Shown here: piece by piece, positions 1-10,429 of the stretch | Layout of the letters: every line of letters begins with the position of its first letter | How positions within the stretch are numbered: the stretch's first letter is position 1 | Notes under the pieces: model-generated | Database searches by the model: none | Told to the model about the DNA's origin: nothing | The model's input: only the letters and a program-made list of their open reading frames with translations | Assembly: GCA_963718635.1 (NCBI GenBank) | Contig: OY970367.1 | Coordinates: 2,852,001 to 2,916,000, forward strand | From: JAIOQJ01 sp963718635 | GTDB taxonomy: Bacteria > Planctomycetota > Planctomycetia > Gemmatales > Gemmataceae | DNA: 64,000 nucleotides | Direction of reading: 5' to 3' | Position numbers and translations under genes: made by a program

Positions 1-84
1 AAGCTCAGCGGCCCCGCGCCGCCGGAAAAAGCGATGAATATACGAAAATCACCGCAGCGGTCCGGCCTCCGCTGTAGCGCGAGG

Positions 85-326
85 TTAGGCGTCGGCCTCG
101 ACGAAGTAATCAAAGCGGCCGGGGTCTACGGCGATACCGGCCAAACGCGACACCTCGGTTGCCTGCGCCGCGCGACCAGCCAACAATCATACATCGGATT
201 GGACGACGGGACGCCAAAGAGCGGCTGCAACTCTTGCAACCGCGCATGCGGCATGGGAGCTTCACCAGCAAGAGCGTCAATCGGGGTCTTCTCGTACCAA
301 CGTAGCATGCGGACGACCTTCAACAT
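85..326 (-). pseudogene. small conserved protein, one frame break
   Basis: Function not recognised. An ATG at 326 preceded by GGGAG opens a frame reading MLKVVRMLRWYEKTPIDAL, with a central motif LFGVPSSNPMYDCW. The frame then breaks near position 180. After a one-base shift it continues as ATEVSRLAGIAVDPGRF and ends in DYFVEADA at a TAA (85-87). The two halves look like one protein of about 80 aa, resembling a small family with a WYDK start, a DPMYDCYPV core and a YDYFVEA end (DUF7683-like, from memory). The break may be a real mutation or a consensus error. It is the last gene of a minus-strand series of mostly broken genes. Confidence 0.45.
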
Positions 327-341
327 CGCGTGCTCTCCCAC

Positions 342-671
342 CGCATAAATGGAGTTAGGTGACTTAGCGGCTATTCCATCATCGACTCTAAGTCCTTATC
401 GTAGACCGCCGCCAAGTCGCTTCAACGCGAGTTCGCACGCGCTTCGTTTCCCACAGCTGCGCCCCACTTTGGTCGACAATCAACTTCATGGCCATCTGGT
501 TGCATCATAACCTTTAGCCAATCTGACATCGGAACGCCCGCACTTAATGGCGAGCCGAACTTTGTCAGCAGCCGGGTTAAGACTTCGGCTTCTAGCTTTA
601 CGTCGGAACCCGATTGCACACGCAATTCGGCTCGCCTTCGGCGAGCGAAGTGAGCCGAACTTTGCTGCGTC
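342..671. other. unresolved stretch between two broken genes
   Basis: No intact gene is visible. One minus-strand frame runs through 600-422 (ending WGAAVGNEARANSR, then TGA) and after the stop continues with DLAAVYDKDLESMME to a TAG at 371-373. This could be the remains of another small gene, but I cannot join the pieces convincingly. An 11-base word GCCGAACTTTG occurs twice (around 554 and 656), and the second copy is beside a short hairpin of the form GGCTCGCC...GGCGAGC. Confidence 0.3.
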
Positions 672-1518
672 CTACCCCAATTCCATCGTCGTGATGCCGA
701 AAATTCGGTTGCCCTGCAGGGCGGTGCTCCGGAGGTATACATTCGAACGGTGCGGAATAGCTCGCGCGTGCCCAGCGACTGGACCAAAGCCTCAGCTGAT
801 GGATTGGTCGTCGCATCCGGGATGTCGACGCACACCCGCGACCCCGGGGCCGTCGCGAAGACGCCCGGAGCAGCCGACCCGCGAATACTGCATTGTCGGC
901 GAATAGCGGGCCTACCTTATGCCCGTCAACGCTGCGCCGTATTACCCCGTATCCGCGCAATGCCCTTTCGTCCACGACAGCGAATGCGACAGACTCCGGC
1001 AACGCAATCCAGCGACGTAAAAACTCGGGCCGCGCAGCCGGGAAGCAAGTTCGGTCGTAATTCGCGATTTCTGCAAACGGCACGGTCGATAGCCGCACGA
1101 CATCGGCAGGAATCTCACCGCCGCCAATGCCTTCATGGCGGATGTGTTGGTGCGAGTAGCGGAAACCCGATCGTTCGTAGTTGGCCTGCTGACCCAACAC
1201 CCCATCAAGGCCGACGTTGCGGTCGCCGAGATGAGCTATCCCGGCCTCCCACGTTCGCAAGCCGAAACCGCGGCCCCGCGCGGCAGGGTCTACGATGTAT
1301 TGGCCGAGAAAGCCAAACCCGTCGTCATACGCGACACAAGAGACGCACGAGACCGGATTGTCATCCAACTCGCCGACAAAGAAGCCGTGCGGGTCAGCCG
1401 CGAAGAACGCCTCCGCGTCATGGATGCCCGGATTCCACCCTTCTTGAGTGGCCCACGAGCGGATCGTGTCCAGTTCGTTCGAGCGCATCCGGCGGACAGA
1501 GAAGGTTCCTGTTTCCAT
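672..1518 (-). pseudogene. GNAT-family N-acetyltransferase, two frame breaks
   Basis: This resembles the YitH-type GNAT acetyltransferases, which have an N-terminal GNAT fold and a second C-terminal acetyltransferase-like domain. The first ~215 residues are in one frame, with the acetyl-CoA loop region YIVDPAARGRGFGLRTWEAG and the segment NYERSGFRY. Near 865 the frame shifts to VFATAPGSRVCVDIPDATT and on to RELFRTVRMYT. Near 713 it shifts again to NRIFGITTMELG before TAG (672-674), a typical end for this family. The second break fits loss of one C from a C run. The ATG (1516-1518) directly follows the TAA of the C45 gene, so the two form an operon. Substrate unknown. Confidence 0.65.
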
Positions 1519-2704
1519 TTACTCGTTCCAATACGAACCCAAATCGATTCGAGTCAGGGGCAATCGCGTCGTAGGGCCGGGGCCAAAAGCGACATGAATA
1601 GCCACGGCCGACGGTTCGAACACCATTGTCTGGATAGTCAAGTCGCCTTGGTTCACATCGTCAAGCACCCGCCTGACATCATCGACGCTGACACCAACCG
1701 CCGGGGCCGCGTTCAGGCGGGTGAGGCGATCCTCTGTCTGGAAGGCGTTTGCCTGCCGTGGGTTCTGCCACTCCGGGTGGGAGAAGTGGTTCGTGCAAGA
1801 ATGCACTTCCGCAGTGATAGGCCGCGACTTGACACCTTCCGGCGCAATCTCGACCATCGCGCCGCCGCTTGGGTCGCAGAGCACCAGGTTGTTGACCGTG
1901 ACGTGAGGCGTTTCCTCAATCACTTTGATTGCCTCGGCCACAGTTCGACAGGTTTCCAGAACGGTGCGGAAGCAGATGGCGAAAGGAATTCCTTCGGGAT
2001 TGTAGGTGGTCATGACTGTCGGCGTGAACACTTCGTGGCGCGCAAGGCACAGCCCGGCCTGATTTATACCCGAGAAGCACCCGACGGCGCCGGGGAAGCC
2101 GATCGATGCGAATCCGAGCGTTGTCGCCGACATGGCGTATACCGTGACGAGGCTGTATTCGTGCAGGTAGCCGAGCGGAAAGAAGTCGAGGTTCCGGCCG
2201 AACAGCAGGCCGCCGGCACGGGTTTGCTCCGGTCGCGCGACCCAACTGGAGCAGCCGAACATGGGCCGAAAGCCCATCTGAGCCATGTCGAACAGGGTGT
2301 TTGCAGCGATGAGGCGTCGGCGGTCGAAACCGCGGCCCGCCATCGCTTCTAATTCATCCCGATAACGCTCGGGGAAATTGCGATATAACTTTCCGCACGG
2401 CCTTCTGACGAGCCACCAGATGAGTCGTGGCAATAATGGCACGCGAAGCTGCGCGGAGGTAGTCGGTCGGGTAGTTCAATAGCCGAGCGGCAGGTCGTAG
2501 GGCGATGTCCGCGACTTGGCGGCCAATCTCTTTCGCCGAGCCGCCCACGCGCAAGATGGGGACTCCTTCCACAAAAGTCAACCGCCCGTCGCCGGCGCCA
2601 TGAGCATAAACCGAGGCACCGCTTTTTGCGATTTGTTCGTCCAAGGCCAGTTCTCCATTGCCACCATGGAAACGAGCTCCGCAGCGGTCGCACACGTGAG
2701 CCAA
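1519..2704 (-). pseudogene. C45-family acyltransferase/peptidase, one frame break
   Basis: Resembles peptidase family C45 (acyl-CoA:6-aminopenicillanate acyltransferase-like NTN hydrolases), which self-cleave to expose an N-terminal Cys. The N-terminal part (2704 to about 2450) has VEGVPILRVGGSAKEIGRQV and ALRPAARLLNYPTDYLR. The frame then breaks and resumes with LPRLIWWLVRRPCGKLYRNF. The likely nucleophile is the Cys of MFGCSSW, followed by GGLLFGRNLDFFPLG, the usual NTN arrangement. The C-terminal part retains VNNLVLCDPSGGAMVEIAP and HSCTNHF. The break lies in an alternating GC stretch and may be a consensus error. If functional it would probably hydrolyse or transfer an acyl or amide group; substrate unknown. 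It abuts the GNAT gene. Confidence 0.7.
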
Positions 2705-2766
2705 AAAGTCTTAGTATATCTCATCTCGCGCTGTTTGGCGGAGCGGTTGAGGCCGTTTGGCCCTGC

Positions 2767-3188
2767 TCAACCTCCGAGCCCTTGGAACTCGACGCGCGGC
2801 GGCAAGGCTATCCACCGTGCTTCCCGCAATTCGAAGTCGCCTCGGTATTGCCAGGAACACACGTGTGGGGGTTGGCCGAAACTGCGGCCGTAGCTATACT
2901 CACGCGCTTTAAGATGGAGGGAAATGGCCCCCACGAAGGCCAATCGGGCTGGCCCTCGATGCCGTCCTCGGCGAACTGCTTGAGCGGGAAGTCCTTCAAA
3001 TCACCCGGCTCCGGCGAACGGATCAGTTCGATCAAAGCTGCTCGCGCTCGTCCGGCGGTCAATTCCGGCGGCGGCACTTCAGCCTCTTGCGGCTTGACCT
3101 CCAGGATTGCTTCTGATGTACCTGACCCACAGCCGGACAACACGAAAAGTGCCAGAGCGGAAAGCGCGGCGAGGGTGCAGCGAGCCAT
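2767..3188 (-). pseudogene. predicted lipoprotein, one frame break
   Basis: The N-terminus has a lipoprotein signal: a basic start, a hydrophobic stretch LAALSALALFVLSGC, and a lipobox Cys at about residue 20. Next is a charged segment with LTAGRARAALIELIRSPEPG and FAEDGIEGQPDWPSWGPF. Near 2910 the frame breaks; one base over, it continues as LKAREYSYGRSFGQPPHVC, SWQYRGDFELREARW and IALPPRVEFQGLGG to TGA (2767-2769). The shifted continuation has the composition of a real secreted domain, so one protein of about 140 aa is likely. It would be anchored in a membrane facing the periplasm. Function unknown. Confidence 0.6.
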
Positions 3189-3246
3189 GGTACCCTTCTT
3201 TCTGTTTGTGGAATGCCGAAGTCGATTTCTGTACTAAGTCGAGAGG

Positions 3247-3741
3247 TCACATGTACTCCTCTGCTACGACAAATAGGTATTGGATGAGTCCGAGCAGTGT
3301 CCGCCCATAAGACGTTTCGGTCAGTTCTTCCCAAATCGGGAAGTTGTACTCGACGGGCGTTGTTTTCGGAGCGTCGGTCGGCCATGGATACTCGGGATTC
3401 GGACCATCGTCGGCCAGCGCAGGCGCCATCTTTTGCAGGCTTTCGGCGATCGGCGTAATTTTCCGAATGGTGTGAGTCCAGTTCTCGTTCTGCCCTTCGT
3501 ATCCAAGCTGCTTTTGCGCTTTCGCATTGGATGATAAGCTGCGGAGAAAACTCACAAGCGCTTTGTGCGATCTTCCAATCGGGCCATGCTTCCATGCATT
3601 CGCCTTTCCGAGGAGTTCCGTAGCCATTTGCAGATAATGCAAGGCATGACAATGATGCAGAGCTTTATTGGAGTTGAGAAAACGGTATACAGTGTAGGCG
3701 GATTTTGCCTGCGCGAGAAACAGTCGTTGTTCCTCTTTCAT
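3247..3741 (-). CDS. HEPN-like protein of unknown function
   Basis: The protein (164 aa) starts at the ATG at 3741, which overlaps the TGA of the upstream gene as ATGA, so the two are translationally coupled. The longer frame upstream is inside the partner gene and is not used. It looks all-helical in its first half, with FLAQAKSAYTVYRFL, HALHYLQMATELLGKA and SHKALVSFLRSL. This spacing recalls HEPN-type helical bundles, but the R-x4-6-H ribonuclease motif is not evident. The second half has WTHTIRKITPIAESLQKM and a Pro-rich stretch, ending with helix GLIQYLFVVAEEYM. The HEPN assignment is inference from the helix pattern. Confidence 0.55.
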   Translation of the reverse strand: MKEEQRLFLAQAKSAYTVYRFLNSNKALHHCHALHYLQMATELLGKANAWKHGPIGRSHKALVSFLRSLSSNAKAQKQLGYEGQNENWTHTIRKITPIAESLQKMAPALADDGPNPEYPWPTDAPKTTPVEYNFPIWEELTETSYGRTLLGLIQYLFVVAEEYM

Positions 3742-4496
3742 TGCTGTCGCCCCCGTCGCCCCCAGATGATCGCCCGGTCTAACTTCCAACCACCAGGCAG
3801 TCTTTCTGCCGGGTCAGCTTTGATCTTGGCAAGCTGGTCTACCGAGACGTCGGCGACCAGCAACTTGTAGCTGGCGCCATCAATGTCGAGACCAAAATCA
3901 ACAGGCTCAATCTTCGCTGCTTCGCCCGTGTACCGTTCGCTCACCTCCAACAGCCGCATTTCGTCTGCCGGTGACCCAGAAGGCAAGAACCAAACTTGTT
4001 GAATCCCACCGTCCGACCCCATATGCCGTTTCGCCACCCATTCGGCAATCTGATCGCGGTTATTGCCCTTCGGGGGCTTCTCCGCCTCATTCATTTTCTT
4101 GCGGAGTTTCGTCGCGCAGTCCGTTTCCTCAAGAAAGTCAAACCACTCGTCCTGGGTCATTGATTTGGCATACTCTTCCGGCACAGGGTAGTAGTGCTTT
4201 CGGTAATCTGCCCATGTATAGGCTACGAACGGCGTATTTACGTGGACGGGCACAAAACCCTCTGCCTGAAGCTGCTCAGGAGTTTTGAACACCTTGTAAA
4301 GTTTGGCGTTGTTCGGGTCGTGGCCGAGCCGCGGGTTGGGACGGAGCTGACCGTTCGGCCATAGGTGAATGGCATTCATGTCGTAGTCGAGCGTCACGCC
4401 ATCGACCACCTCGCCCTTATACCCATCGGCACGCGGATCCGTTTGGGTGAAGACGTAATTGTCCATTCCAAGGCGTCTGTCTTTGACTAGGAACAT
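3738..4496 (-). CDS. conserved hypothetical protein, coupled to HEPN-like gene
   Basis: A 252-aa soluble protein with no signal peptide or membrane segment. I do not recognise a family. The first half is rich in Tyr, Asn and Pro (VTLDYDMNAIHLWPNGQLRP, NTPFVAYTWADYRKHYYPVP). A charged helical middle follows (DEWFDFLEETDCATKLRKKM), then a beta-like C-terminal part (VDFGLDIDGASYKLLVADVS). Its last codons overlap the start of the HEPN-like gene by four bases, so both come from one transcript. The upstream region (4497-4602) is AT-richer and could hold the promoter. The pairing of an unknown protein with a HEPN-like partner is worth comparing with toxin-antitoxin or immunity pairs, but nothing here proves that. 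Confidence 0.6.
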   Translation of the reverse strand: MFLVKDRRLGMDNYVFTQTDPRADGYKGEVVDGVTLDYDMNAIHLWPNGQLRPNPRLGHDPNNAKLYKVFKTPEQLQAEGFVPVHVNTPFVAYTWADYRKHYYPVPEEYAKSMTQDEWFDFLEETDCATKLRKKMNEAEKPPKGNNRDQIAEWVAKRHMGSDGGIQQVWFLPSGSPADEMRLLEVSERYTGEAAKIEPVDFGLDIDGASYKLLVADVSVDQLAKIKADPAERLPGGWKLDRAIIWGRRGRQQ

Positions 4497-4602
4497 TGGA
4501 TACTCCTACACGAGCTTTACATCGATCTACCCCTAGTACTGCTGAACAAATGCACTGGATCATGCTCTTCACCGTCAGTTTCTTAACATCTTAAGGCTCA
4601 GA

Positions 4603-4866
4603 TCAAGCGACAGCGGATGTCGTCATTGATCGTGGCGTGTCCAGCTGCGAATCGAGCGATCGATACCCCTCGATCCAATGATCCTGATCAATCTGGTACT
4701 CATCAATGGTGAACCCATCAGGCGCGACCGAGAAGCCGGGAAACCGGCCGAGGCGGGTTACGGCCGTCTCGGCTTGGGCTTGCGAGGAGTAAACGCCGAT
4801 GAGCTTGACATCTTCTACGTCATGTGCTGATGAATGTGAATGCTGGACTACGAATACACTCAACAT
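4603..4866 (-). CDS. small conserved protein (DUF7336-like)
   Basis: The start is placed at the ATG at 4866, preceded by GGAGG at good spacing; a longer in-frame start exists but would lie upstream of that ribosome site. The 87-aa product begins MLSVFVVQHSHSS and continues with DVKLIGVYSSQAQAETAVTR, PDGFTIDEYQIDQDHW and EGY. The pattern of a short strand, a helix counting off residues and a final DHW.EGY matches a small family of unknown function that I recall as DUF7336. The protein is soluble and single-domain. It stands alone on the minus strand. Confidence 0.7.
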   Translation of the reverse strand: MLSVFVVQHSHSSAHDVEDVKLIGVYSSQAQAETAVTRLGRFPGFSVAPDGFTIDEYQIDQDHWIEGYRSLDSQLDTPRSMTTSAVA

Positions 4867-4893
4867 TTTCGGCCCTCCTACTGATCGTCTCAC

Positions 4894-5202
4894 TCAAATG
4901 CTCGATCGCCCCACGTATTGACTTTGCTGAATTCGCTGCCTGGACCGATAATAGAGGAATGCTCGAATAGCTATGACATTCCGGCAATCCTTATTTGCAT
5001 TGACCGCCCGGCACACTGCGGGCAAGGCAACCCACGACGGCTTGTGGCATTTGTATAACGGTCGGAACCACACCGTGAGATGCGCCAGGGCCCATTCAGC
5101 CCTCGCGCTCGCTCACGAAACCGCAACCGGGTGTATGCCCAACCTGCAAGACCGACTACGATCTGAAAACCAACACCCGATTACTTACGCACTTTGGCGA
5201 GG
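4894..5202. other. gene-free stretch
   Basis: I see no convincing gene. It separates the DUF7336-like gene from the 3' end of ilvE, so it probably carries the promoter of the former near 4870-4930. The plus-strand frame across it runs into the antisense strand of ilvE and has no ribosome site or family resemblance. Confidence 0.35.
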
Positions 5203-6057
5203 CTACTCCTTCGTCAGCGCCTGGAAGCGTTCGCGGAGTTGTTTAGTGATGGGGCCAGTTTTGCCGCTGCCGATGGCACGGCCATCGACTTTGGTGACGC
5301 CGATGATCTCAGCGGCGCTGCCGGTCAGGAAGCATTCGTCGGCGGTGTAGACATCGTGGCGGGTCAGGCCGCATTCGATTGTTTCGATGCCGGCCGTCTT
5401 GGCTAATTCGAGAACGACATTGCGCGTAACGCCTTCAAGGATGCCGGCGTTGGTAGTAGTTGTTTTCAGCAGTCCGTTTTTGACCAGGAAAATATTGTCG
5501 CCAGTGCACTCGGCCACTTCTCCCAGATGATTGAGCATGATCGCTTCATAGCAGCCGGCGCGGATGGCCTCGATTTTCGCCAGGATGTTGTTGAGGTAAT
5601 TGAGTGATTTGATGCGCGGATTGACGGCATTGGGGTGATTCCGAATCGTAGCGGCTGTGATAATTTCCAGGCCGGTTTCGTACACCTCAGCCGGGTAGAG
5701 GCTGATGTCGTCCACGATGATGATCACCTGCGGTTCGCACATGCGCGGGTCGAGGCCGAGCGTACCCGTGCCGCGTGTTACGATCAGGCGGATATAGCCG
5801 TTCGTTTTCTGATTGGCTTTTACGGTGTCGTTGACCGCTTTCATCATCTCATCCGGACTTAGCGGAATTTCCAGCCAGATGGAGCGCGCGGATTCATAGA
5901 GTCTGTCAATGTGTTCTTTGTGTTTGAACACCTTGCCGTGATAGATGCGTATCCCTTCGAAGACGCCATCGCCGTAGAGCAAGCCATGATCGTAAACGCT
6001 GATCTTGGCGTCGGCTTTGTCGAACAGTTTGCCGTTGATGTAGACGCGAATGCTCAT
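5203..6057 (-). CDS. ilvE: branched-chain amino acid aminotransferase
   Basis: A fold-type IV PLP enzyme that transfers the amino group between glutamate and the 2-oxo acids of Leu, Ile and Val, in the cytoplasm. The start is the ATG at 6057 behind GGAG, giving 284 aa, the usual size. Visible landmarks are the N-terminal YINGKLFDKADAKISVYDHG, the FEGIRIYHG loop, the PLP-binding Lys at about residue 150 in NPRIKSLNYLNNILAK, and the cofactor-binding GEVAECTGDNIFLV and TGSAAEIIGV segments. The gene is intact. It follows the large TPR gene on the same strand after a gap of about 120 bases containing one copy of a palindromic repeat, so cotranscription is uncertain. A D-amino acid or ADC-lyase-like activity is possible but less likely. 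Confidence 0.9.
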   Translation of the reverse strand: MSIRVYINGKLFDKADAKISVYDHGLLYGDGVFEGIRIYHGKVFKHKEHIDRLYESARSIWLEIPLSPDEMMKAVNDTVKANQKTNGYIRLIVTRGTGTLGLDPRMCEPQVIIIVDDISLYPAEVYETGLEIITAATIRNHPNAVNPRIKSLNYLNNILAKIEAIRAGCYEAIMLNHLGEVAECTGDNIFLVKNGLLKTTTTNAGILEGVTRNVVLELAKTAGIETIECGLTRHDVYTADECFLTGSAAEIIGVTKVDGRAIGSGKTGPITKQLRERFQALTKE

Positions 6058-6089
6058 CAATTGCTCCGGTACTTTAGATCGAAGGGACA

Positions 6090-6165
6090 ATGCCGTTGGC
6101 CGCGACGCGAAGGCTTTGCGCAGCAGAGCGCTTGTGTTCGTTTCATTACCCGGCAACTTACGCTT
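6090..6165. repeat. palindromic repeat copy downstream of the TPR gene
   Basis: The segment around GCCGCGACGCGAAGGCTTTG followed by CGCAGCAGAGCGCTT is a diverged copy of the half-unit that forms the long inverted repeat at 17547-17633. It recurs near 28465 and 52733. It lies between the TPR and ilvE genes. Confidence 0.6.
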
Positions 6166-6180
6166 CTCGGCTCGCCGGCG

Positions 6181-9100
6181 TTACAACTCTTTCATCCGCT
6201 CGGTGACGGTGCGGATGAACGCTTTGCGGTCTTCGTCCGAGAGCGGGCCCTTGCCTTCTTCCGCCAGTTTCAGCGCGTTCTGATAGGTGATGCCCGCCGA
6301 TTCTTTGGAGTCCATGCCGGCCTGGGCTTCCGCGAGATAAAAATAGAGTCTCGGGTCGTTGGGGTAGCGATAGCGGGCCTTGTCGAAGATCTCCGACATT
6401 TCCGCATAAAGTTCGCGATCCGCTTTTTTCGCGGTCGCCCGTCGCAGCACTTTGCCGAGGACATCGAGGAAATCAGGGGCCAGCCGCTCGACGGTCAAAG
6501 GCTTGCCAGTCCGCGGGTTGATCATCGTTTCACGCAGCAATTTCAAGGCGGTGTTCGGGTCGTCGAAATGTTCAGACAGTACCCAGGCCAAATTGGTTCG
6601 CGCCAGGTAATGCGTCGGGTATTGCTTCAAAATCTCTTCGTAGGTGGCCCGAACTTTCGCCCAATCGTGCTGTTTGCGTGCGATCTCGGCACGCACCAGA
6701 ATGGCCAGGTTATTGCCGGGGCCGTACTTTAGCGAGCTGGTGATGAATTCGTCGGCCCCTTCCAGTTTGCCCGCGTTTTCCCAGGTTTGCGCCAGCACGA
6801 GATAGACGCCGGAACGAACGAGGTTGAGCTGTTCGAGCTTGGCTGGCTCGGTCATGTCGTTTGCTTTCTCCTGAAGCTTTTGGGTGCGCTCGACCGTCTC
6901 ACGAACGAAGTTAGCGGCTTCTTCGCGCAAGTCGGCGCCGGCAACGAGTTTTCGGCGGAACTCTTCCATCACGGGCATGTAGTCGAATGGCGCCAATTCG
7001 CGCCAGCGCGTGTTCCATTGGGTGGCCTTAGCAGCTTCCCCGCGTTCATTCAGCAGTTTCACTAGCAGGGGATAGACTTGCAATTCCTTGGGATGATTGG
7101 CCAAGAATGCTTCGAGATTTTTGGTGGCGCGCTCGGCTTTACCCAGCTGCGCCAGCACCCTTGCCTCCAACACGGTAATTTTCACCAAATCAGGGTGACT
7201 TTCTTTCAGAAGGCCGGCATACTCTGATGCCTTTTGCAGTTTTTCGTTATCGCCGCTGTCGAGCGCCAGCCGGATCAATTCGTAAAGCACGGCTTCATTG
7301 CGAGGCTCGTAGAGGGCAAAAGGTTTGAGATTGGCCCAAGCGTGATCGGGCCGGTTGGCGAGCGACCAGAAACTGGCCGTGAAAAGAGCATCGGACGGCG
7401 GGTCCATTTTGGCCGCCGCCTGCCAACGGCGTAAGCCGGCCGCCATAGTCTTCTGCCGATCCCAAACGTCGCCCCCTTCGCCGATGTCGTCCTTCAGCAG
7501 CGCGGCATAGGCGCCGATCGCGTAGACAATCGGTTCTTTAGGAGCTTCCTTGCTGAACTGCTCGACCATTTGCAAAGCTTTGTCCGGATCGGCCTCTGCC
7601 AACTTCAGCATGGATTTCAGCAGACCCATGCGCGGCCATGTTGACCGCATTGAATTCGAAACTCTGCCAAAACGTATTGGCGGCCTCGTCGTACTTCTTT
7701 TCGGTCAAAAGGCGTTCGCCTTCCCAAATGCGGAAAAGGCCGTTGTTCTCGTATCGCCCGATCGCCTCGCGCACGCTCTTTTCCTTCAGCGTTGGGTTGG
7801 CCGTCGCTTGAATGATCATGAATTCAAGCGCCTTGTCGCGCGGCAACTGCTGCAACACTTGCAGCCCTTCTTCCTGCTTTCCGCGACTGAGCAACAGCAT
7901 GCCTGTCATTCGTTTGGTGATGTCGTCGCGCTCGCCGGGAAAGTTCTTCGGATCATTGAGATAGGCAAGCGCTTCTTCCGATCGTCCGGTGCGAATCAGC
8001 CATTCCACCCAGAAGCGTTTGGCAGAGACATCTTTCGGGTAATTGTCCAGAAAAGTCTGGATTTTTTCGTCGGCTTCATTCCTTCGCTGGGCAGCGTCAG
8101 CGGGGTCGTCATTGCCTTTGGCGGGCGGCAACATGGCCAGGGCGATCTGTAGCCGAAGAACTTCCACGCTGCCTGGATTCTCTTTCGCCAACGCGGTCAC
8201 GATTGCCGCCGCCTTATCGGGCCGTCCAAGGCGCAGATAATAGCCTACCAGTCGGATGCGCCTGGCGATTCGCCTCGGTTCCGATCGCCAACGTGCCGAT
8301 CGCTCGTTGCACGGCGTCTTCGTGAACCTCGGTCACATCGGGTCTTAGCACTGCGCCAGGGTTTTCCTTGCGAAATTTCTCAACCTTCTGCAATGCCCAT
8401 TCGAGTTCAGCAGTCACTAGAAGAACAGCGATTTCCGCAGGATCGCGTAAAAACTCCATCAGCCACGAGCGCTCGACCGGATTCAGTTCGTCAACTTTTC
8501 GGTAAATAGTCTCCAATTCCTTCAGTGCAGGCGCGGCTTGCGCAGGGTCGCGCAGACTCAGTGCGACATTGGCCAACAAAAGCAGGGCGCAGCGGCCGGA
8601 GTTCGTTTTCTTTCGTTTTCAGCACCTGCTCTAAAGCGGTCTTGGCCCGACTCAATTTTCCTTGACGGACGAAGACGGAAGCCTCTTGAATATTCAAGAT
8701 TGCCGTGGCTCGGGTATTTTCACTCAGATTGCGTAGGGCCTCGAGGTGCGGCGCGAAGGCATCGAGCTTATCGCCGCGCAAATTCAGCACTTCGAGCGCG
8801 ACACCGTGCAGGTCGATGAGGTTGACGGCAGGCTCGACGCCCTTGCCGAGCCGAAGTCCTTCTCCCACGAAATGAAATGCCCGATCGTGTAAATCTTTGC
8901 GGGCGGAAACGTGGCCGAGCAGGCCCTCTTGATAGGCTTCGAGGTTGAGCAGTTGGGCCAGGTTTGCGTAAGCGGGCGGTTGACTGACATTCGCCGCAAT
9001 CATCTGTTCGGCGAGCTTCTCGAATTTATCGCGAACGGAGATCCACTCCGGAGGATTCTCGCCGCCGACGGCACGCCGCGCCCGGGAAGCCGCCGCAACG

Positions 9101-10236
9101 CTTGCTTCGAACAAGCGGCCGCGCATAGGCGCCGCCATTTCCGTTGCCGCTAATGTCTGGGCGACATCGACAAACGAATTCAGAGCCAGATAAAGATTTT
9201 TGGTGTCGCCCCCCATTGTCTTGCGCGATTGCTCGATGCCGAGTTCGACGGCCATTTCGTGCAGGCCGATTATCCCCTCGATGTCGTCAGCCGCGAGCAG
9301 CCCGAATGCTTGGCGACGAGCGGCCAAAGCGAGCACCCCGCCCTCGGGATCAAAGAAGAGTTCGCTGTAGGCGGCTTCATCCTTCTTCTGCTCCGCGCGG
9401 TTCGACGCCGGCTTCTCCTTAACCAGGAACTTGACGATCTGCGCCTCGAGATACAAAGTGCGCCACAGCGGATAAGGAGGTGCTTTCTTTACCGCCGCCA
9501 AATGACTGCGGGCATCTTCGACGCGCTCCCGGTTGCGGTTGCGGCCAGTAGCCGGCTTGCCCGTCCCTTCCTGAAACTGCTCGAACTCGATGCGCGCTAA
9601 GAGCAAGTGAGCCCGCGTGTTGGCCGGGTCGATTTTCAACATGTTGTTCGCCAGCCGCTGCACCGCATTCCAATCCGTCGGTTTTAGCCATTGTTCAACG
9701 CGCACCGCTTCCTGTTGCAACTCCAGATCATCCACTAAAATGCGGGACGCCTGACGGATACAGGCGATGGCTTCTTCCAGGTCTTTCGGATTGCGAATGC
9801 TTGGCGTAAAGCGAAAGACTTCACGCGTCACGGAATCCTGAATTTCCTTGATGGGATTCCCTTCCGCCAGTGCTTGGGCAAACGAATCGTCTCGTATAAT
9901 TCTCGCTTTAAGCCAGAGCAGTTTGCCAATACGAGTTTCCAGTTCACGCGCTCGGTCTGGAGTAAGGCCCGCCCGGCCCCGTTCTTCCTTCGCACTGGTT
10001 AGTGCTTTCTCAGTCAATAAGTTTGCCCGACCAAGCGACTCACGCGCGTCGCCCGCGTTTTTATCATCGAGCGCTTTGCTCCCTTCGTTGTAAGCTTGTT
10101 CCGCAGCGCGCACCTGATCGTTCTGATCCGATGATTTCGTAAAATAGCGATAGCCGAGGAAACCCAGGCCGCCAAGGATAACAACCACGCCGCAAAGCAA
10201 TGTCAATCGATAAGCTCGCGAATGCCGCTTAAACAT
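6181..10236 (-). pseudogene. very large TPR-repeat protein, three frame breaks
   Basis: Four overlapping frames read in order as one protein of about 1350 aa. The start is the ATG at 10236 behind AGGAG. The N-terminus has a short basic cytoplasmic part and one membrane helix (LTLLCGVVVILGGLGFLGYR), then a long extracytoplasmic array of helical pairs with TPR character, such as AEQAYNEGSKALDDKNAGDA, ANTRAHLLLARIEFEQF and YPTHYLARTNLAWVLSEHF. Breaks lie near 8590, 8270 and 7635; reading across each restores TPR-like sequence. The first fits loss of one T from a T run. It lies downstream of the exosortase gene, with an IS element in between. Large TPR proteins near exosortases are known in exopolysaccharide and protein-sorting loci, so a scaffold role there is plausible. 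Confidence 0.75.
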
Positions 10237-10299
10237 TTCGGCTCCTAGTAGCAAAAACGGTAGTCGTCGGAGAGTGGGCAGGTTGCGGGCGATCCCAGC

Positions 10300-10429
10300 C
10301 GCGAACCCTTCTTACCCTCCCCCTGGCTGTGCAGGAGGAGGGCAGGGTGGGGGCAGAGCGCCTACCATAAACAAACGTCTCGGCATCCGCAGCTTTTCCC
10401 CCCACTCTGCCCTCCCCCCGCAAAGCCGG
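10300..10429. repeat. G/C-run palindromic repeats at the IS insertion site
   Basis: Two C-run/G-run inverted repeats lie here. The first is CCCTCCCCCTGGCTGTGCAG followed by GAGGAGGGCAGGGTGGGG. The second begins CCCCACTCTGCCCTCCCCCC and is cut by the IS; its other arm, GGGGGAGGGTGGG, resumes at about 12170. The same family occurs at 31150-31280. Confidence 0.7.

Noticed and set aside
1135..2352. 405-codon plus-strand frame
   Set aside because: It is antisense to the C45 and GNAT genes, which show clear family motifs on the other strand; its composition is Arg/His-rich with no recognisable domain or ribosome site.
4973..5350. 125-codon plus-strand frame
   Set aside because: Its second half is antisense to the end of ilvE and the first half has no coding character.
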